From positions 1,703,875-1,767,874 of the forward strand of contig NC_133300.1 of the NCBI RefSeq assembly GCF_005239225.2: a stretch of 64,000 nt of DNA. The letters run 5' to 3'. Positions 36,396 to 48,479 of this stretch are shown one piece after another. The translations under genes were made by a program, and so were the position numbers. Source of the stretch: Populus alba (lineage: Eukaryota > Streptophyta > Magnoliopsida > Malpighiales > Salicaceae). The first letter of the stretch is position 1, and each line of letters starts with the position of its first letter. The notes below the pieces were generated by a model. That model worked only from the letters and a program-made list of their open reading frames with translations. It ran no database searches and was not told where the DNA came from.

Positions 36396-37020
36396 ATGGA
36401 TGATCGGTCATGGATGTATTGAGACTCACCCCAAGGATTGCGGATGATGGATTATTGTAACGGGATTCAGGGTTTTATTAATTTTGCAACATCTATTCCC
36501 AAAATTTTTACTAGAGGCGGTATTAGGTGTCCATGCAGGAAGTGTTAAAATAAAAGGTATATGTATCCATATGTTGTAATGATGCATCTTCTACACAAAA
36601 AGTTTATAGATAATTATCAGTGTTGGTATGCACACGGAGAAGTATTTGTTTGTGATAAAAGCATGGGTGAAAGGGTGGTTGGGTCAACTTCTAGTGCTAA
36701 CAACGTGCACGGAGTTGCAAATGACAACAGTAATCCTTACACGAATATGGTTATGAATGCAATGAAAATGAATCAAGGTAATGTCAGTCACTGTCCAATC
36801 ATAGAAGAAGAACCTAATGCAGATGTAGCTAGGTTTTTTAATTTGTTGAAAGATTTTGACAAACCATTATGGGATGGTTGCACGAACCACAATAAATTAT
36901 CGGCCTTAGCATAGGTGTTCACCATCAAGTTAGATTACGGGTTGAGTGAGGTCAGGTATGACAAAATTATCGAATGGGTGAGAAGCATTTTACGTGAAAG
37001 GAACAAGATGAAAGAGAACT
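36396..37020 (+). pseudogene. CACTA TNP2 ORF start (transposase-associated domain)
   Basis: Frames give MDDRSWMY-like start, INFAT, GGIRCPCRKC, then HLLHKKFIDNYQCWYAHGE, the transposase-associated domain of plant CACTA elements. DVARFFNLLKDFDKPLWDGC and FTIKLDYGLSEVRYDKI follow. Stops occur between segments. The coding signal ends near 37,020 and the transposase core does not follow. Confidence 0.8.
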
Positions 37021-37999
37021 TCTATGCTATAATTAAAATTAATATTATTTAAATATCCGTCGTTGAATCCGTCTATAAAACTGTGCTATAAATCCCAGCA
37101 ACCGCCCCTTCAGTTCATTTTTTCATCTCCTTCGTTTCAAAGCTGTACTTTTTGTTTTTTTTTCCTCTCATTTCCTTTAAATCTTTTGTTTATTTAGCTT
37201 GTAATCTTTACTTGAATCTTCAGCAAATGAAAAGGTATGTATTTCCATTTAATATGCTTAATGATTTTATTTTTTTATATTTTCTTTGTTTTAGCTATGT
37301 TATTTTTGTTGTGTTTTTTGTTTTGGTGTGTTTTTATAATGTAGATAAAGTCTTGAAAATAAGTACATTATTAAGGTAAGCATTTTTCATTCCTAAAGTT
37401 TATATATATTTTTTAATTTGTTCAATATATTTTATTGTTTGTATTGCCATAATAATTGAATACTTTTTGAATTTTTATTGTTATTGTTGATTTTTTTTTA
37501 TATATTTTCTTTGTTTTAGCTATTGTTATTTTTGTTGTGTTTTTGGTTTTAGTTTATTTTTATAATGTAGATAAAGTCTTGAAATAAACACATTATTAAA
37601 GTAAGCATTTTTCATTCCTAAAGTCTATAGTTTTTTTTTGATTTGTTCAATATATTTTATGTTTGTATTGCTATACTAATTGAATACTTTGTTGAATTTT
37701 AATTGTTATTGTGGAATTTACCATGTAATTAGTAATTGAATATAGAGGAATTAATTATTTTATCTCAATTTTACTCTATTATTGCATGATATGTGTTTAA
37801 TTATTTCCATTAATTTTAATTGTTATTTGTACAGATGTTAGGTTATATATAAGATTTTTGAATGGGGTCAATTGTTTGTGGCTATTGTCAATAGTTGCAG
37901 GTTTGAAAATTTTGGGTAATCTCCAGTATAAGGGAGATGCTGCCAATTTTTTTTTAACAATCGAATTTAATTATGTAATGATTCATATAAAATTGTGTA

Positions 38000-39560
38000 A
38001 ATGCATAGAACGAAATCAATAGCTCGTCACTCATATAGGGTCGCAGCTAGTTCTTCTAGCAGCGAGGATGACATGTCCTTAGGTGTCAATCAAGAAGAGG
38101 CATTTGCACCGTCTACCAATGCTACCTCTTCCAACATAGTTTCATAGCGTAGAGGCGATGTGTCTTCACAGCATAATCAATTCACCCACAAGTACGAGGC
38201 ACATTGGAAGGATGGCCTTCCAATGTAAGTTTGTTTTAGTTTTTTTTTTTGTTTTAATTATAACATAATTTATGAACAACTAATCAATATTTCATTAATT
38301 TATTTTATTTTTAGATTCACAAACATTGAGGCCGACCGAGTAATATCATCGACATTTAAATCATTCATAGAGATTCTATTATTTCAAATGAGTTAGTTTA
38401 TCCTGACATCCTGAATTTCCAAATATCGATGCATGGTTTGACAAAATTGAGGTTGGTGTTAATTTCTAATTTCCAACTTATTTTTAATAAATTATTAATA
38501 TAATTGTAAATAAATTATTATTTTTATTTTAAATAAATTATTTATACACAGCACAAATTCGAGTGGGACAACACACTTGACAATGTTGTGAGGAAGGTGT
38601 GGGAAAATCACACAGCAACTAGGTAACATCAAAAACAATATGATAATTTTTTAAAAAAAAAATGTTCAAAATCTAATTTCTTACTATGAAAGTAAGTTGC
38701 GTGAGAGATAACGGTCTTCAAGGCTAGGACGATGTGACGGTTTGGAGGGATTTCAATCCGCTATACATCCCGGCAGATATATGGTCACAATATATTGAGC
38801 ACGTGACATCTGAGCAGTTCACACGATGCTCACAGTCCGGTGCTAGCAACCGGAACTGACAAATTCATGGTTTGATGACAACATACACTAGCGGCTCCAA
38901 TCTGTTTGCTGCACATGCGAAACGGATGGTAAGGTTAATTTAAATGAAATATATCGTTAAATAATTTGTTGTTACTTAATTAATTTTTTTCCTTACAGGC
39001 TACGTCTCTTGGACATAAGTCGAGCCTAATAGAGCTGTTTGAAGAGATGCACATGTGGAGTTAAGACTGCTAAGAGGGGGTGCAATAGTTTGTTGACAAC
39101 CGTGCTCAACACTTTGTGGTATGTTCGTTTAACCATTTTATTTTGTAAGTTTTTATATTTATTAAAGTAAATATGATGATTTCTTTTTTCATTTTCTGGA
39201 GACCTATAATAGCTAGTTGAGGGAGAGATATTGGGACAATCCTTCGTCCCATCTAGATTTCAATCTGGATTTGTGGATGGAGGTAGGATCATCTGGTGGA
39301 CCTGATAAAAGTTAGTGTACGGGCTCACCAACTCTACGTCCGAGAACTTGCAGGCGGTCTGTAGTGTCTCAATCGTTGGGAGCTCTCAATCAGTATCGAG
39401 CACCCAATCTAAGGAGTTCGTGGCCTTGCAGCAACACATGGCTCATCTCTCCGAAAAACATAAGCAACTATCGGTGAATTATGAATAAAACACGGCTCAT
39501 CTCACCGAAAAATACGAGCAACTCTCAGCGAATTATGAACAATTTCGCCAAATGGTCATG
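38000..39560 (+). pseudogene. CACTA second ORF, Transposase_24-like, decayed
   Basis: Exon-like pieces: HKYEAHWKDGLP (38,190), FEWDNTLDNVVRKVWENHTA (38,552), ADIWSQYIEHVTSEQFTRCS (38,780), LMTTYTGGS... and a late LWMEVGSSGGPDK (39,273). The last two are signatures of the plant En/Spm Transposase_24 family. Several stops interrupt it. The duplicate at 51.6-53.2 kb carries the same pieces. Confidence 0.72.
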
Positions 39561-40882
39561 AACATGGCATCATAGAGTGGTGATATCCTTTTTGGTTGTA
39601 TGGTCCCAAGAACAACCAGCCTCCTCCTCGTCCTCCTCCAGCCTCGTCATTGTGTTAATTTAATATTTTTTTTGGAAACATATTCAATTTGTAATGAATA
39701 TTATTTAACTTTTTATTATTATTATTTTTTATCTTTAATAAAATTTTATTTGCATAATGGTTTTTTTTACTATTAATTTATATATTATTTATTCTAAATA
39801 ATTTTTTTTAAAAAATAAATTTAAAAATACCCACCGACGGATTTATAAACAAAATGTATCCATCGGCATTTTACAAAGAGTTGAAACATATTTACTAAAA
39901 AAGCCACAATCACCGACATGTTCATAGACGAATAGAGTTCACCAGCATTTTACCGAGAGCTGAAAAATATTTACTGGATATGCCACTATCGTTGACGAAA
40001 TACATTCGTCGTTATATTTCCAGCGGGAATTTTTTTTTTGCGCGCATTTTTTGTCTGTAAAACCATCAGCAATATTTTTTTTTACAGACAGAGTTAGCGA
40101 TGGAATGTGGGATTACCAATGAAAGGGATGCTGACAGACACTTTTTGTCTGTGATTTGGTTGGTAAAAAATTTACCGACGGAGCCTAAATCTAACATTGA
40201 TGAAAAATATTCATCGGTAAAACTGTGAAATCTTGTAGTGAATGAAGATAAAATAAAAAAATAATTGCACCATAACTAAAACAATCAAGATAAAGTGAAA
40301 AAATAACCGCACCATAACTCTTAAGAATATATTACTACATATATTTATGAACTTGTGATCCAAATTTTAATGCAGGTCCATATTAACCCGAATTACATGT
40401 AATTGTAATTTTTCTTAAATCCAACTCAAATAAAAACAAAAGATTTAATTAGGTTCTGTTTGCAAATATCCCGGGCGGGCCCTAAGACATCGGGATTGGT
40501 CCATATTAACTCAATTAGGTGTAATTTCATGAGCGGTGGGTTAAATGTTGTCAAATCATTCACAATTATAGGAGTGGTGGGTACATGTATCATTCATTAT
40601 TTTTTAAATTATATTTATTTGAAAATATATAAAAATAATATTATTTTTATTTTAAAAGAAATTTATGTCAATTATTTGGCATCTTCGCATACACTATTTG
40701 CAATGCATTTCCAAACAGCTGCAATGATGATGATCGTTTCTGCATTTGAATATTTACTCATTCTAAGGAGTTAAAGTTTGTGCCAAACCACAATAGTTAC
40801 GTAGTATAAAGAACCCGAAGGGCTAAAGCCTAATTGGCTTCAAATATACAGCAAAAGTTATTGAAAACAAAACGAAAACGGT

Positions 40883-43800
40883 ATGGAGAAAGAAGAAGAC
40901 GCTTTAGAGCCCGTGAGTCCTACTGGACAGTACTTCAACAGCTTGGCTCTAAACCTCTCCGTTCTTGGTGTTTTGGAGACTGAAGTTCCCATTGATGACT
41001 CAAAAACAATCCCTTTGGTCAGGGATGTTTTTCTCCCCATCAACCCACGTTTCTCTTCCATCATGGTACTCTCACTCCCCCCCCCCCCCCCCCCCCGTGA
41101 GTCCTCTGTTAAGTGTATGAACATGTGTCTCATTACTTTTTTCTTCTTTACGGGAAAAAGCTCCATTTTTGTCTGTTCGAAGACATGCTGCAGTACTATA
41201 TCTTTTTCAGTAAAATTCTGTTTTTTATACTGTAGAAAGAGATATAGCAGATATGTTTCTTAATTTTTTTCTTCTTTGGATGAGTAATCTTTGATTCAAA
41301 TAGTGAAAGTGTGGATGCAGCTTATTGATGAGAATGGAGAAAAAAGATGGAAGAAGGTGAAAGTAAAGCTCAAAGACCATGTTTATATCCCCATTTTCCC
41401 AGAAGAAATGTCACCACAATTTTATGACGACTACTTCGAAGATTACTTATCAAAACTATCAACGTTACAACTTCCACAAAGCCAACCCTTATGGGAAATT
41501 CATTTAATAAAATACCCCACAAGTAATGCAGCAGGCACTGTAATATTCAAGATCCACCATGCAATTGGAGATGGTTACTCTCTTATGGGGGCTCTTCTTT
41601 CATGTCTACAGAGAGCTGATAACCCTTCTCTTCCCTTGACATTTCCTTCTGTCCAACCACGCGTAGACACATCTGGTGATCATCGTACCATCTTTAAGAC
41701 TGTGCCCAAGATTTTCTCTTTGCTGTTCAATACCGTGTCTGATTTCTTAGGAAGCCTTATGAAGAGCAGTTTAGTTGAAGATGATCTGTCTCCAATCCGA
41801 TCAGGAGATATTGGAATTGAGTTTCGACCAATTGCTCTTGCCTCAATGACATTCTCTCTTGGTCAAATTAAACAAATTAAGGCTACTCTTGGTGTGGTAA
41901 GCTTACTTAATTTCAAGTACTATTTAGTTGTTTTTCTTAAGAAATAATTAGGTGATTATTTTTTTGTTCGGTTTGAGTTTTACCTATAATTAAAAATAAC
42001 CAAATTAAAATTTTGTAAAATATATATATAAAAAAACCAATCCGAACCGAAACCGATTCCAACCAATCAGTTTTGGTTCGGTTTGATTATTTTATATTAA
42101 AAATCAAAATTCAACCCATTGGTTTCGGTTCGGTTCGTTATTTTATATTAAAAATAAAAAAACTATATTGTTTTTTGGGCCTTTTTTTTTTTACTTTCTA
42201 ATGGGTTTTATGATGAGCTTGGTTTCTGTTCGGTTATTTTATATTTTTTAACTAAATTGGTTCGGTTTGATTGAAGTTTTTCGGTTTCAAGCTTGTGAAA
42301 CCAAAACCAAACTGAATCAAATATCTTTTGAAATATTCTAATTGGTTTAATCAGTTTTTTTATGGTTCAATTTTTTTGTTATTTTTCAATTTAATCGGTT
42401 TTTTTAATTTTTTGCAAACCCTTACAAATAATAATATTTTTTGCAAACCCTTTTGTTTTCTTCACATGAAAATCTTAGCTTATCCATGCAGATATCCTAT
42501 CTCCTTACCAAATTACATGAAGATTTTTAGGCAGAATAAGTCCAAATTTTATTTTGTTGAAATTACATCCTATCTCCTTACCAAATCTTAGCTTATCCAT
42601 GATAATTTTAACACAAGGGATGGCTAATGATTGAAGAGACAATCCTTCCCTTTTATTTTGTTCTTATCTCTCTACTTACATCATCAAGTTCTTAATTTGG
42701 TTTTCTTGATATATATCAGACAATAAATGATGTTATTACTGGATCAATTTTCTTGGGAACACGCTTATACATGCAAGAAATGAGCAAAGGGTCAAGCGAT
42801 CATTCAAATTGTACAGCATTAGTGCTGCTTAATACAAGAATGTTTCGTAGTTACCAGTCAATTCAAGAAATGGTAAAACCCAAAGCAGAATCACGATGGG
42901 GCAACCATTTTGCCTTCTTGCATGTCCAATTACCTGAGTTGGTGGCCAGTACGGAGTTAAATCCAATAGAATTTGTCAGGAAAGCTCAGCAAATCATCAA
43001 GCGAAAGAGAAGCTCTTTGGCTGTGTATCTCACTGCTGCATTCGTTGAGATCGTGAAGAAATTAAAAGGACATGAGGTATGCTAGCTTCTCTAAAGGTCT
43101 CTACAACAAAATTGAATTTCAGTAGCATCTTGTAAGTAAATATTAGGATGAAATTTAAAGTAATTGCATACAGGGAGTATTATAAAATGTAACTATATAG
43201 AAAATATTATAGTCATACTCTTGTGTGATAATTCTTATCATTTTTATTGTATATTACCCTACATATATATATATATATATATAGAAAAGGTTGGCTATTT
43301 AATATGTTAAGTTTTCTAATTATTCTCAACTGAAAGTTAAAATGATATCAATTTTAGATATTTATAGATATTAATTGGATCTAAAATCATTTATACTAAA
43401 TTAATGCCTCTAAAATTAGAACTCACATCTAGAGAACACTATTGTTACATCTATTGTCGGTAAATAAATATCGTTACATGTCATTAAAGATATATAATAA
43501 TAACAATTATGTAGTAGGGTAATGCTACACAAATACACATTTTGAGACTTCAATTTTTTATTCTTTTTATTCTCCTAGAATGCATGATGTAGTAATAACT
43601 TAAAAATGTATTAGGATCTATTTTTCACCGTCTTGCTCAAATAGATCAAGGAGAGTATTCCCAATTTTACTTAGTTATTATTTTGTTGTTTTTTAATAGA
43701 TATATTTAGCTTTCATTTTTCTTTCCTTTCTGTTTTTTATGGTAAGCTTTTCTTAATTAGTTATTATTTTTTTAATGGTGTTGTTTTAATAATGCATCTC

Positions 43801-44342
43801 GATTACGGAAAAAAAAACTTAAAAATATATCTTTTTTAATGGTTGATATTTTTTAGAAATGTATTTTTTTTAAGAGTATCATTAATATTATTGATTTAAG
43901 ACATGCTTCTAGGATGCTTGCTAAAATGATATTAATTATTCAACCATGTGCCTCAGGTAGCAGCCCAATGCATTCATAAAACATTGTTGAACGCAAGCAT
44001 GGCTATAACAAATATGATTGGCCCAGTGGAAAAGATGTCTTTGGCTAATCACCCAATCAAAGGCATGTACTTTGCCGTTTTTGGCAATCCTCAGGTAACT
44101 TGTCGAATTTAACTAAATTTGTCCATTCAACAAAAAATTAACCACTTATCAAATTTCAACAAAACAGTATATAACATGTGCAGAGTCTTACCATAACAAT
44201 TGTAAGCTACATGGACGAACTAAGGGTTACAGTGGGAGCTGAGAAGGGCTTCATAGATGTCCAAAAGTTGAAGTCATACATAGAGGAAGCTTTCCAGATG
44301 ATAATCAAATCTGCTGCCTGTGAAATTCAGCAAATGCAATAA
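40883..44342 (+). CDS. WSD1-like wax ester synthase / diacylglycerol acyltransferase, intact
   Basis: Five exons with GT-AG borders: 40,883-41,065, 41,321-41,896, 42,720-43,076, 43,957-44,094, 44,184-44,342 (TAA). They sum to 470 codons with all phases joining, the usual length of the plant WSD1 family. The N-terminal acyltransferase domain carries HHAIGDG at about residues 140-146, the HHxxxDG active site; PLWEIHLIKYPTSNAAG precedes it. The C-terminal domain ends SLTITIVSYMDELRVTVGAEKGF. Family members join fatty alcohols to acyl-CoA to make wax esters, and some make triacylglycerol, at the ER. The start is the first ATG after a TATA-like TAGTATAAAG (about 40,803). Intron 2 holds a GGTTCGGTTT repeat and intron 1 a 20-base C run. 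Confidence 0.92.
41077..41096. repeat. Poly-C run of 20 in WSD1 intron 1
   Basis: Twelve bases after the exon 1 donor. The duplicate copy has 16 C at 54,737-54,752. Confidence 0.95.
41945..42420. repeat. GGTTCGGTTT-type dispersed repeat in WSD1 intron 2
   Basis: Blocks of TTCGGTTCGGTT alternate with the complementary form (CCGAACCGAAACCG), separated by TTATTTTATATTAAAAAT lines. This style is common in plant introns and may be a decayed MITE. Also present in copy B (about 55,420-55,860). Confidence 0.6.
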
Positions 44343-44501
44343 GGCGGAATCAAATCATTTTCGTTTCCAAAAATCTTACTATTTATTTTTCTTGTCAATT
44401 GAATTATAATGGTTTGGTGTGAAGTTGGCGGGGGAATCATGCTTACCCGAAGCCATTTTTTAGCGACCTTTTCGTGCGAGTTTCTGCTTACAGAGGACGA
44501 C
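44343..44501. other. 3' flank of the WSD1-like gene
   Basis: Probably 3' UTR, then sequence that resumes at 44,938 after the LINE insertion. Confidence 0.5.
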
Positions 44502-44937
44502 AAGGATGAACAGTCACCTTCACTCATGTTTTCCGTGAGAGTAATTACATGGCAGATTTCATGGCTAAACAGGGAGTGAGCAGATCAAGTGACTTTATTG
44601 CCTGGTTTTGAAGCATCCATCAGTCCTTGATCTTGTTGTTATGCTTGTGAGGATGTTAAAGGTAGATTTATTGAGAGAAAAGCTTCAGTAATGAGGTCGA
44701 AATGTGGTTTCTTGGCGGTTTTCCCCGGCACTATCGCTTCGAATGGCTAGTTTGTGCAGAGCTAAATGTTGCTTATTTGGATAATTTTGCTTTTGTTTTC
44801 CTTGGTCCGGTTACTTAACTCTTTTGTTAGTTCTGCTGCAAACTGTTATTTTACAGTCTTTGTACTTATTTCTCCCGCCAGCCTCTGGCGTTTAATAAAT
44901 TATTTTATATATAAAAAAAAGGATGAACAGTCGCCTT
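44502..44937 (+). mobile_element. 5'-truncated LINE with 19-bp target duplication
   Basis: Inside is the end of a LINE RNase H domain (FRESNYMADFMAKQGV, near 44,540-44,590), a 3' UTR and an A-rich tail. AAGGATGAACAGTCACCTT (44,502-44,520) recurs as AAGGATGAACAGTCGCCTT (44,919-44,937), 19 bases with one A/G difference. The element itself is about 398 bp. Confidence 0.9.
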
Positions 44938-45239
44938 AGGAACGACTTTGTTTTGGACTGAAACTATTACTTTTCAATTTGCCCTGAAGTTTTCACATTT
45001 AGCAATCAGGTCCTTATTCCTTGGAAATTTACTTCTTTTTTATTTTATTTTCCCTGGATCAATTGCAATTGGCCTGAATTCCTGCAATATTTACAAAATA
45101 GTCATTGGTTTTCAATTTAATCAACTCAGTCCTTAATTTGACTCCTCAAACTTTTAATTTTTTCAAAATTACCCCTAGTAAAATCAATTAACACCCCTAT
45201 ACTATCGACTCCTATTCATTTTGATCCATGGAGTTGCAT

Positions 45240-47456
45240 GTGTGTGGCGTTGCGGTGATCGTCCAACACTCAGGTGTGTTGTCTATTTAGGCAAATGTGG
45301 AGAGATAAGGAATTCTTGTCTCTTATCAGTAAAATATGAAATGGGAGTCGCCACCTAGTATTGTGGTCACTAGGAATCCTAACAGGTCTCAAAGATAGGG
45401 TACAGAAACTGGTTGTGTAAAGGAAAGGTATTGACACCCCAAATACACCTTACCTAAGGTAAGCTGCATTGTTTTATTGTCTGATAAAATCTAATGTTTT
45501 GGTTGCGTTGTCTAATTGTTGGTCTTGCCTATCTAAAATTCAAGAAAAGCCTTCCCCAATAAGGAGGTTCTTATCTTAATGGGGTAAAACTTAACCATTC
45601 TAGTGTCTGAAAAAAAAAAGAATTTAATATCTGGAATACGTATTATGTGTAATGTCGTACCCCAGATACTAAAAGACAAACAAAATAAAATTTTTGTTGC
45701 TTTTGAAATTTTGGTCAATGTTCTCTTGATTTTAATAAACTGTTATTAAAGCCACAATGTATGCTAAAACATTGTTTTTTGGTGTATGAAAAACACAATA
45801 TGATTTTTTAGCTTTGAGACACTTGGTCGTATGCACAAAAATATTATTTTTGTATTTTGAAACTTTTGATGAAAACCGAGTATTTTAATACTGGATTTTG
45901 CATTTTGACAACATAAAATACAGACCGATATTAAACAAAATAGCGTAAAACAAAACGCGTGAAAATCATAAAATTTTAAACATATATTTTTTTTTGTTGG
46001 GCCGGACCCGGCCCACCATTGTTGGGTTGGACTGGACTCAGCCCAGCCCCCATCAGCTGGTTACTGTGCATAGACGTGCACCGTGCACGTCTTGCATGGT
46101 GAGGGAAGAAATGAAAGCAAAAGAAAAGGGGGCGGAGGGTTTACCTGGAGAAGTGAAATGCAACCTCTATCATCAGTGATGGCCAATGGTAAAAGTGGTT
46201 CCAGGCGGCGGCCCTTCTTCTTCCCTCCCCCTTTTTTTTTTTTGCTCTATTTCTTCATTCTCTTCTCTACTTTTTTTTTTTGCGGTCTTCCACCCTCTCA
46301 TGTGCTCTCACTTCTGCTCTCTTCCCCTGTATTTATAGGAAAAACAGGGGAGAGAGAGGCAAGGGCGGCCACTGTGCAACCACCCCAAAAACCGCCAAAG
46401 GGGCACGTCCGCTCTGTTTTTCACCGCCCTATGGGAGGTCACGGGTCAGAGTTTATGCAAGTGGGGTTATTGTCGGCTTCTTTTTTATGTTTAGGAGAGA
46501 GAGGGAGAGGAGAAAAGTCAGTGAAAACAGGGGGAAGAAAAATCTTTTTCTTCCCCTGCCTCGCATGTCCAGGGGAAGAAGAAGACCCACAGTGCCGTTC
46601 AAAATAGCACCATTTGGGTCTCTCTTTTTTTTTTTTGAATAGTGTATGAAACAGCGTTGTTTTGGACAAAACGCGCCGTTTCATGTAAAAGAAAAAGATC
46701 GCAAAAACATGTCAAAGTCCAAGTCAGTCTTCAATTTGTGATTTGTTCAATAAAGTCCTCAATTGCAATTTTGATTTTAAAAATCAATTCAATTGCATCC
46801 CTGTCAAATTCAATCGCCGGCCCTAAAGTTGGCCACGTTTTCCAAATTGGTCATTGGTCTCTGATTTATGTAATTTGACCCTAAATTGATCAATAAACTT
46901 CTAATTTTTTCAATTTGGCACCTGATTCGGTTTAATTGCAGCCCTTCTATTTACGCATGTTTTTCATTTTGGTCATTGGTTTTGGATTTCTTCAATTAAG
47001 TTTCTAATTGGCCATCAAACTTCAATATTTATGCAATTAAACCCCTAATTTGATCAAATTAACTCTGAAAAATTATAATTTGACTCCAGAACTTTAATTT
47101 CATCCAATTAAAGCCCAAATTGACTTCAAAATCAATTTTCCTTGCAATCAAACTCTTCATAAACTCAATTAAATCTTTAATAAAATTTAATTAAGTCTAT
47201 AAACATGTGATTTTGGATTTTTCTTCCTCAAATCAAATTTTCTTCATCAACAAGGCTCTCATCGGTCAATGATATACCATCAATTTTCAATCTTTGTATT
47301 TTTGAATCTCCTCAACCAATTTCGATCATTTTCTTAGTGTTCTGGCATCATCTTTTCACCGTTATATTTTTTTGATAAATATTTTTATTTTTTTGTATTT
47401 TTTTGAAGAGAGAAAAAAAATATGAATTGAGAAATAACCTAAAAATAGATTATGAC
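45240..47456 (-). mobile_element. Ogre-like LTR (minus orientation)
   Basis: GGGAGTCGCCACCTAGTATTGTGGTCACTAGGAA-type landmark at 45,348 and AGGTAAGCTGC at 45,460 match the 57-kb LTR. The CT-rich zone, TTTATAGGAAAAACAGGGG, AAACGGC-type patches and AATTAAG lines follow, ending near AAAATAGATTATGACA (47,456). The left edge is not fixed, and 44,938-45,240 is another LTR-like stretch of unclear origin. The right neighbour (47,457-48,780) may be this element's internal 3' region or unrelated. Confidence 0.7.
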
Positions 47457-48479
47457 ATCCTATAGCATGATGGAGAGTATAAATTCCAAACTTGAAAAGC
47501 AGGATAAAAATAATGCATAAATTATTCGAAGAACAAATTCAATAATTTCCCTATTCTCATTTTGGCATCGGACCAAATGACTGTCGGTGGAACCCGTAGT
47601 TAATGCTTCACATCGACTTGTAGTAACTCAAAGCCTATACGTAGGTAACACTCCCAACGAAGGAAGTAAATAATGTTGACACACTTGAGAAGGTACGGTA
47701 GCTTTCCTTTAAGAGCCACAACTACAAAGTACGTATATATATGTGTGTGTGTGACACCACACACTATCATGGTGTTTCGGATCTTATTGCTTGTAGGACG
47801 ACCATTAAGCCCAAACATCCAATACGGGTGATGCCATAAATATGGTAGAATGCATAAAATGGAGTCTGAGTTATAATTTTTTTTTCCAAAGGGAAAGTAA
47901 ATACCCCATAATATGGTATATCATGGAGTTACTAGGAAGAGTAGTAATTTATTTTTATTTTTTTCCCAAAGGGAAAAGTAAGTGTTAATGTTCAATAACA
48001 TCTTTATCTTTTTTTCTTTTCTTCTCTGTTTTTTTTTTTTTTTTTTACGAAGGCTTTTGCTTTTTGTACCAGACTTTATCCTTCACTTCCTTGATATTTA
48101 ACAAGAGAACATCTTAAGTAAATTGATAGGATGAAAAAACTTAAATCACTTAAGTAATTTATCTTAGTATACTTATGGTGAACCCTTTTCTAGCTTGGTG
48201 TTGAACACGTTCTATTTCAGAATCATACATATTATTTACGTCATGGACTACTACAATACGTAACCTAAAAAGAAGCCATTTCATTTCCGATGGCCCCAAA
48301 TTCTGATGTCAATGTATTCATCACAAGGTGAAAAAGAACATCATGTATGGTCCACACAATTGCCTTACAAAGAAACTAGATAATTGTCTCCCTACAATGC
48401 GGGTCTGATAAAAAAAAAATATGTAAAAGAAGTACATGCCGCAAGAAAATCTTTGACAATACGTAACCTAATTATCTAG
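47457..48479. other. Non-coding sequence, possibly retroelement internal region
   Basis: Has CTGTCGGTGGAACCCGTAG and a TCCCAACGAAGGAAG patch, a GT microsatellite at 47,740 and two lines of CCAAAGGGAAAAGTAA. No protein signal. Confidence 0.4.

Larger units (their letters stand above)
35698..40240 (+). mobile_element. Internally deleted CACTA (En/Spm) transposon
   Basis: The right end is clear: subterminal CCGACGGA/TCGGTAA motifs from 39,830, then AAATCTTGTAGTG ending at 40,240, the reverse of CACTACAAGATTT. The left end is uncertain; a candidate is CACCAACA at 35,698, preceded by AAT, which matches AAT after 40,240 as a 3-bp duplication. Another is CACTACTC at 35,736. Inside are the start of a TNP2-type ORF and a second ORF of Transposase_24 type, but the TNP2 catalytic core is absent. 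It cannot be autonomous. Confidence 0.75.
37313..43646. repeat. Segmental duplication, copy A
   Basis: Aligns base by base with 50,922-57,087 apart from small indels (offset 13,609 at the left, 13,441 at the right). The left edge lies inside the CACTA element. On the right, homology can be followed to CTCAAATAGAT at 43,646; beyond it copy B is replaced by the Ogre-like LTR. Confidence 0.92.
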
